Source: Branchiostoma floridae
Taxonomy: Eukaryota > Chordata > Leptocardii > Amphioxiformes > Branchiostomatidae
Direction of reading: 5' to 3'
DNA: 64,000 nt
Assembly: GCF_000003815.2 (NCBI RefSeq)
Contig: NC_049980.1
Location: 26,446,508-26,510,507 of the forward strand
Shown here: positions 59,401-64,000 of the stretch, one piece after another
How the letters are laid out: every line of letters begins with the position of its first letter
Numbering within the stretch: position 1 is the first letter of the stretch
Made by a program: the position numbers and the translations under genes
The notes under the pieces: generated by a model
Database searches by the model: none
Told to the model about the DNA's origin: nothing
Seen by the model: only the letters and a program-made list of their open reading frames with translations

Positions 59401-60761
59401 AGCGCTATCTGGACGATCCCATTCTCCCCGAGGTGAAGGAGGCAGCAGACGGAGTTATCTACATCGCAAAACACCTGAGAGACAGGGAACGGAATCAAAA
59501 TGTAAGCCTTCTTGTCTAGGTTTGTACACGCGTATTCGGAGTCGACTTGGTGTACACTTCGCCGAAGTCCGACTCAACGGAACAAAAATGTATGGTACCC
59601 TTCTCCCGGACTCGACTAGAGAAACTTCGACACCATGCTCAAATCAGTCTTTTTGTTGGGCAAGTCGCATTTTCTTGAATGTGTGTAAATACACTGAGTC
59701 GATTTCCGGTGTGTTCTGTAATGATCAGGCCGAGGATTATATGAAAGTTAGTGAAAGCACTTGGCGCAAATATGAAAATTTGTTTCTTACTCTTTATGCC
59801 ATAATTTGTCATAAATTTTTGGTATCGGTCTTCACACCGTCGGCGCAGCTGGGCATTCCAAGTTTATCTCCAGGCAGATCTAACGGTGGCATAAGGAGTT
59901 TCAACTGGCATAAGGAGTGTTCGGACCCACCGGGAGATTGGTTCCAAGTCACCACGCAGCCCCGTGTGTTAACAGATTGAGTCGGAGTGTACTCCAAGTC
60001 GACTCAAAATTGCGTGTGTAAACCAGACTCTACTTCTGTATGCTTAGACACTGTGTGCATTGGTTTGTCATTTGAGAATTGAAATTCAGTATCGTTGAGG
60101 TAAACAGAGTGAATCGAAAACAGCGGGGCACACAATTTTTATTCGAGGACGTAAATGGGGCACGCTACTGTACTCGACAAGAGGACCAAGTTCCAGCAAG
60201 CGGTTCCTGATGCTTTCCGTCTATTACACTAACCCACTTTCAATATCTGCTCAGACTCCCCTACCGAATCTTTCACGGTCTTTACACCCCTGTCACATTA
60301 TCCACGATCTTCAGGCGTATCGATGGAAGATCGTCCATATTCAAGATCTACAGAGGGTAGCGCGTATTTTTCACCTGATAACCGTCCCTGTCACATATAA
60401 GCCATAATTTGTACCCTGTACAATTGTTGTGCAATGAAGTTATTATTATAAGCGAGGCTCGGGCGATCGCCGCAGAATCGTCGTCCGATCGATTTTCGCC
60501 AAATGTGACAGGGGTATAAGGACATAACATTTTTCCATATCGTCTTGCAGTTGGAGCAGAAGAACCTTATAATACGTCTAAGCTATGAAGTACATCGTCT
60601 GCATGGTATATTGATACGTATACATTGCTTTGTCTTCTTTTCTTTTACAGATTGAAAAGGACTGGAAATATGTTGCCATGGTTATCGACCGAATCTTTCT
60701 GTGGACGTTCATCATTGTTTGCGTCGGCGGTACCTGCGGGTTGTTCCTACGGCCATTCTGA
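41366..60761 (+). CDS. gene E: alpha-type nicotinic acetylcholine receptor subunit
   Basis: Predicted 503-aa ligand-binding subunit. Joined exons: 41366-41438, 47620-47759, 51293-51337, 52351-52460, 58469-59501, 60651-60761. ATG 41366 has the strong context CCACCATGG and begins a Leu-rich signal peptide. The principal acetylcholine face is complete: loop A Tyr (VLYNNADG), loop B Trp177, loop C Tyr228, vicinal Cys230-Cys231 and Tyr235 (YECCPEKY). Cys-loop is C156-C170. M1 ~250-273, M2 ~279-299 ([20 protein letters not shown]), M3 ~312-334, M4 in exon 6. CGEK indicates cation selectivity. Exon 2 ([15 protein letters not shown]) and [10 protein letters not shown] resemble vertebrate alpha2-alpha6. 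Odd feature: residues 172-185 are partly duplicated at 186-199 after loop B. It likely pairs with non-alpha neighbours (inference). Confidence 0.93.
42520..42765. repeat. degenerate tandem repeat
   Basis: Units of about 45 bp built on TACTGGTACTGTAGGTACGG + ACTGTCTxGTGTATG. Confidence 0.75.
43796..44251. repeat. 30-bp repeat with higher-order duplication
   Basis: Basic unit of type TCTACCGCTTCAGCTGCAGA + ACCCGTCATC. A larger block of about 130 bp (containing CTGTAGGACACATCATCTCC and CTCAAGCTGCAGATCTTATC) is present twice, starting about 43900 and 44030. Confidence 0.8.
44769..45340. repeat. tandem array of CTCACACAATC-type units
   Basis: Units of about 20-30 bp (CCGTCTCACACAATCTCCTC, ACACAATCCT) with variable spacing. 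The long open frame across it (44733-45419) is a product of the repeat. Confidence 0.85.
47620..47759 (+). CDS. gene E exon 2
   Basis: 140 nt, two codons shorter than in [22 protein letters not shown] onward to SQLIDV, with NVS and NVT sequons. Donor GTGAGT at 47760. Confidence 0.9.
47760..48740. repeat. 25-bp minisatellite beginning at the exon 2 donor of gene E
   Basis: Unit GTGAGTATTACTGCATACAT + GTGTG. About 25 near-perfect copies run from 47760 to about 48389, then degenerate copies to about 48740. The first unit is the genuine 5' splice site of exon 2, and each following unit repeats GGTGAGTATT. Confidence 0.95.
49483..49687. mobile_element. MITE with TTA target duplication (PIF/Harbinger type)
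   Basis: Terminal inverted repeats of about 40 bp (AGGTGGTATCTCACTGCACT at the left from 49486, its complement ending at 49684) enclose a 199-bp noncoding element. Flanking TTA at 49483-49485 and 49685-49687 is a 3-bp target duplication, as made by PIF/Harbinger transposases. It lies in intron 2 of gene E. Confidence 0.85.
51293..51337 (+). CDS. gene E exon 3: loop D
   Basis: 45 nt: [15 protein letters not shown]; donor GTCAGT. Confidence 0.93.
51807..52072. repeat. two-copy direct repeat, intron 3 of gene E
   Basis: Copies at about 51807-51936 and 51951-52072. They share GGCCACTTCACCAG, AGATCAGCAGAAATAAGCAG and AGATGGAACCCTTTTCT. The first has a 17-nt extra block after CACCAG. Confidence 0.85.
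52351..52460 (+). CDS. gene E exon 4: loop A region
   Basis: 110 nt: [20 protein letters not shown] to IVLYN, phase 2, donor GTAAGT. It carries the loop A Tyr of the principal binding face. Confidence 0.93.
54038..54170 (+). pseudogene. relict nAChR loop-C fragment in intron 4 of gene E
   Basis: One frame reads [20 protein letters not shown] then [27 protein letters not shown] aligns with loop C to pre-M1 of alpha subunits (gene [20 protein letters not shown]): C, P, Y, D-I-T-Y and the following Ile agree in spacing. Only one of the two vicinal cysteines is kept. After Lys the receptor similarity stops and the frame ends at TAA (about 54168-54170). M1 is absent, and the frame has a stop 18 nt upstream. 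It is best read as the debris of a duplicated receptor exon. A cryptic alternative exon is less likely because its phase and content do not fit. Confidence 0.5.
55595..55746 (+). other. unrecognised 50-codon open segment behind an acceptor
   Basis: After CTTGCCAG, one frame reads [20 protein letters not shown] and on to SIARTS before TAG (55747-55749). Composition is coding-like, but no family was recognised and no partner exon was found. It may be a transposon remnant. Confidence 0.2.
58469..59501 (+). CDS. gene E exon 5: Cys-loop, loop B/C, M1-M3, cytoplasmic loop
   Basis: 1033 nt, [12 protein letters not shown] to RERNQN, donor GTAAGC. It includes the duplicated segment at 58614-58655 and 58656-58697 (14 codons each), the YECC motif at 58782-58793, and the MA helix ([18 protein letters not shown]). 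Confidence 0.94.
59514..60029. mobile_element. inverted-repeat element in intron 5 of gene E
   Basis: Ends are imperfect inverted repeats of about 55-60 bp: GAGTCGACTTGG at 59539-59550 and its complement at 59994-60005, with matching outer GTTTxxACACGC-type sequence and inner TACACT...CGACTCAA blocks. About 510 bp, noncoding, inserted only about 12 nt from the exon 5 donor. No target duplication was resolved. Confidence 0.75.
60282..60519. mobile_element. short inverted-repeat element (MITE)
   Basis: TTACACCCCTGTCACATT (60282-60299) and its complement with one mismatch (60502-60519) bound about 238 bp of noncoding DNA with CGATCG-rich inner ends. It lies in intron 5 of gene E, about 130 nt before exon 6. 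Confidence 0.7.
60651..60761 (+). CDS. gene E exon 6: M4 and C-terminus
   Basis: 111 nt: [20 protein letters not shown], rest of M4, short tail GLFLRPF, TGA. Acceptor TTTTACAG. Confidence 0.93.
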   Translation: MEKDWKYVAMVIDRIFLWTFIIVCVGGTCGLFLRPF

Positions 60762-62339
60762 ACATCGTGTACTGACGTCAGCCACAGGGAGACCTGTGGA
60801 TTTTCCTACGACTTCTGACTATCGTAGCACTTCAGTCAGTCAGTACAGTACTGTGGGTAGGGTGATGTAGCGTACTTGCAAAACGTTTCTTCAACACAGT
60901 GATAGTGTGTAAATAGGAGGACCAGTTTGGACACGGTGTGTTAACTGTGCTCTACATTATTTTTATATAACGTTAATTCTAGTCAAAAGTAGAGTGAAAT
61001 TTAACTTCTATGATATAGAATCATGTTGATAAAAATTGGCATCAACCCACCTGCATCTAAGGACGTCGTTCCCGTGGACGCCTTCACGCCGTGACGTCAA
61101 TGCTGGTCTTCACCGTGGGGCAGGGGACACATCATGACGTCAGCTTCTCGACTTACACCATAATCAAACAATGCAAATTACTAGTCTGGTTTTGATAGAA
61201 AGCTAATACATGAGTACTAGTACCCGATACGGCTATATGTATCGCATAAGGATAGCAGTACGGATTGGCACAGGCGTTCTGGATACGGTTCCATAACGAT
61301 AGGGATAATTACTGAGCAAATGACAGCCAAATAATCCGTGCACGCAATAACTTCTCAATTGCGTTAAAAGACAAAGTAGCACAGACTTCGTCTTTACATG
61401 TCTGTGATTCTCAACATGGATTTATGTTAATATTAATGATCTATGTTGATGAATATTCGCATCTCAGTGCCAATACGGATGAAAAACGCAAAGATAGACA
61501 GAATGGATAAATCAAATTTTAAAGGGTAAATTGATATATCAATTTCTAATTTCTAACCTCCAACTCCAACAAAGGCCGTTATTTGCTGGCCTGTCGCAGA
61601 ATTCAAAGTAGGCCATGTTTGTAACGTAAAGGAATTCTGTTACTAGTATGTCATTCCGGTTTTACCTAAGTCTAGTTCTAAGATTCTCTGGTTCAAATAC
61701 GTAATAAGCAAGGATCAAAAGCAAGTCCTTATGCGTTCCGTACTGACATTTTTTTTGGCTTAGGTAAACTTTGCGTCCGAAGAATCGCTTTATTTGTTCG
61801 ATAACCGAGCTGCACAACAGTGGGTCAAGATAAAAACGACTTCCTTGGCTGCAAATTTTACCTAAGGCAATGTCAATACTTAACTCGTACGGAGTTGATA
61901 TACGCATAAGTGACACCTCCTTAAATCGCCCGTTATTTTATATACCTTTGGTGTTTTAAGCATATCCTGTATCTACCCCAATAAAGTATTAAGTCATCCT
62001 TCTCCTGTTTGTTCTACGGGTTAAAAGAAATAAACACAAGACGATGGATATACATGTGTCAATTATTTCGCATCGAAGAACTATAGTTTACTCCTTTTTG
62101 AATGAAAGGATCTTTCCAACTGTGAAAATAAATACAAAATTGAATATGTAAATGGCATTGTCGAGTCTGTACTTCATGTGTTACCTCATCTCAATATCAG
62201 GATTAGGGTCAGGGGTGCGGGTCAGTAGTTTGGCTAGGGTTATTGGTTGGGTACGCCAAATAGGCATGTAACATATATAAGTTACTGAGAAAGGGAGGGA
62301 GGAACAATGTAGAACAAAAGTATGCAAATGATACCTAAT

Positions 62340-62730
62340 TTGCATGGTGAAGAAAAAGTACTATAAGTACATAGGGGTAAATGACAGGAATTTCATACCT
62401 TGGAAGTTCGGTGAAGGTTTAACGTTACATCATTAAATATAAATTATGCTATTCATGACTTAATTTTTAGAATTGAACAAAAATATTAGAATAGCCTTCT
62501 TTGTTAAGATAATTTGCAACATTTTCATACTTTGGACAAATGTTATTTGGATGTGAAAGATGATCAGCTTATATGATTCATACCATTGAGGACCTTATTT
62601 ACATAATCAATTACAGTAGGCGCCAGCTAATTGCACAATTTGAGAATCGCATAAATTCTGAATAACAATCACATACATAAGTCGTAAATGTCAAAATCAT
62701 TTGGCGAAGGTATGAGGGCGAGAAAATCTT
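62340..62730. repeat. dispersed repeat, copy 2
   Basis: Same family as 37440-37790, with the shared blocks in the same order and orientation (GGAATTTCATAC at 62380s, CATTTGGCGAAGGTATG at about 62698). Confidence 0.5.
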
Positions 62731-62940
62731 GCATCCTCGATTTTTTCTGAACTGCATTTGATATGATAATATTTTTATGTAATATGATATTTGTTGGACG
62801 AACTTGGACCACTTCCACCAAATTTAAAATGAGAAAGAAAAGGAAAATAAAAGAATTCCTACCATTTTTTCCTCGGCCTACGTGTCGAACAATTTGGCAA
62901 AGTAGCGATGAATCATAGCACTGTAAAATAAATGAAGGGC

Positions 62941-62946
62941 AAAAAA
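62941..62946 (-). terminator. RNA polymerase III terminator of the tRNA gene
   Basis: Six T on the minus strand, 6 nt past the tRNA 3' end. Confidence 0.8.
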
Positions 62947-62952
62947 GACACA

Positions 62953-63023
62953 TGCATCGGCCGGGAATCGAACCCGGGCCTCCCGCGTGGCAGGCGAGAA
63001 TTCTACCACTGAACCACCGATGC
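62953..63023 (-). tRNA. tRNA-Gly (anticodon GCC)
   Basis: 71 nt on the minus strand, folding as a complete cloverleaf. The acceptor stem GCATCGG pairs with CCGATGC, followed by discriminator A. The anticodon loop CTGCCAC places GCC at plus-strand 62989-62991. The internal pol III promoter is intact: A box about 63006-63017 and B box GGTTCGATTCC (62964-62974 complement). No intron. It decodes GGC/GGU codons and is nearly identical to the standard metazoan tRNA-Gly(GCC), so it is probably functional. Confidence 0.97.
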
Positions 63024-64000
63024 TAGATGAACATGGGAGGACCAAATAAGGGTATAATTCATGACGTACTGTCGAAACAAGATGGCGACTTGGTTTGGCA
63101 CTAGTTGATGCATGGGCGTAGCTAGCAAACTCGAAGAAACATTTCTGTGTCAAGAGACAGGTCATCCTCCAGCAGGTTTGTGCTTTAACTTCCCCGTACT
63201 CGATTTCTGCCATGATTGTAACGTGCCAGCCTTCCAGGTTTGGTCAGGTTGCCCCTGGGAGATCGGGTCTTTCACGATCACTGGAGGTCTGGTGCCGTGG
63301 TGGGAGGGGGGCGAGTAGCTGTAAATTTGTGAACTCGTGTTTTCCTGCCACTGTGTAAGGCTGGATTTAGACACTGTATCATTTGCTACACTAATAGCAT
63401 TACATAGATTTGACGTTTGAGATAACGTTAACGTTACATCTGCAAATTTAACTTTATACGTGACGTTATACGGACAAATTATAATGTAGACCAGGGGAAG
63501 TGGGGAACGCAGCTTGTGGATCATTTCCATCTTTCGTCATAAATATAATTTCCATTCGCTAGTAAAGCGTCAACTACAAGGAGGAGTGTTTTGAGCTCAT
63601 TTAGATTTATTTCATCAACTAAGCCAGGCAGCAGATGTTTGTGGCAAAGTTTGTTCAAATGAATTAATTATGTTAGTACAATTATCATCAGGTAATATTG
63701 TTGAGATCAAAATGTGTGTAACGTTACATGAAGTATGAAACGATATAATCAATAAGCATGTTTTGATTTGATTATCTTCCTTGATTGATTGACATTCTTG
63801 AAAAAAATTTGGATGTTGAGGATGAGGTAAGATGATAAATCATATTGGTATGACATCCTCATTGCAAACAAAATCAGCATCTATTCTGGTACAGTCAACA
63901 GTGGTTATAACAGTTATCCCTAGATCATACCCCATTTTTACAGGCAATGAATAATGGTCAACTGACTTTATGAAAAGATCAAATTAGCTAATATGTACAT
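63024..64000. other. right end of window, no gene recognised
   Basis: Open frames at 63112-63318 (+) and 63162-63530 (-) overlap each other and match no family I recognise. No receptor exon of a sixth gene is visible. Confidence 0.5.

Larger units (their letters stand above)
60762..62952. other. gene E 3' flank
   Basis: AATAAA at 61980-61985 is a plausible poly(A) signal of gene E, implying a 3' UTR of about 1.2 kb. The rest is AT-rich with no supported gene, apart from the repeat at 62340-62730. Confidence 0.4.

Noticed and set aside
59291-59980. 229-codon open frame
   Set aside because: It is a shifted frame of gene E exon 5 continuing through the intron 5 transposon; the true frame carries the receptor domains.
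374-60761. Assignment to GABA, glycine or 5-HT3 receptor families
   Set aside because: CGEK before M2 excludes the anion-channel PAR-type sequence. The 146/45/110-nt exon pattern, YECC in E and beta2-like loops fit nAChRs better than 5-HT3.
63112-63530. Overlapping frames at the right end
   Set aside because: No recognisable domain and mutually overlapping on both strands; left as unassigned sequence.

Overview
The window is eukaryotic, from an intron-rich animal genome, most likely a cephalochordate (amphioxus). That assignment is inferred from three things: nicotinic acetylcholine receptor (nAChR) genes with the vertebrate-type six-exon layout, abundant intronic minisatellites and small terminal-inverted-repeat elements, and a Penelope-type GIY-YIG fragment. 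Nothing in the sequence names the species. There is one assembly gap (26977-27169).

The main content is a tandem cluster of five nAChR subunit genes, all on the + strand. They are called A to E here. A (374-1227) is only the 3' end of a gene that begins left of the window. B (3957-9085), C (10521-13757), D (21792-33892) and E (41366-60761) are complete. I assembled each from splice sites; every joined reading frame is open and a multiple of three (454, 468, 554 and 503 aa). Exon 1 encodes the signal peptide. Exons 2, 3 and 4 are 146 (140 in E), 45 and 110 nt. Exon 5 is large and carries the Cys-loop, M1-M3 and most of the cytoplasmic loop. Exon 6 carries M4. B, C and D lack the vicinal cysteines of loop C and are non-alpha (beta-like); D looks most like vertebrate beta2/beta4. 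E has the full principal ligand face, including YECC, and is an alpha-type subunit. The products would co-assemble as pentameric acetylcholine-gated cation channels in the plasma membrane.

B and C are close tandem duplicates with a near-identical M1-M2 tract that looks like gene conversion. Both carry unusual pore residues (Gly at M2 2', Asn at 6'). E has a duplicated loop-B strand motif. Intron 4 of E contains a decayed loop-C fragment of another nAChR gene.

Intergenic DNA and introns hold many tandem arrays. They include a 25-bp array in which every unit repeats the exon 2 splice donor of E and a 30-bp array of about 31 units behind D. They also hold several small inverted-repeat transposons, one of them with a 3-bp TTA target duplication, and a Penelope-like fragment between C and D. 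A tRNA-Gly(GCC) gene lies on the minus strand near the right end. No other protein-coding gene could be supported.
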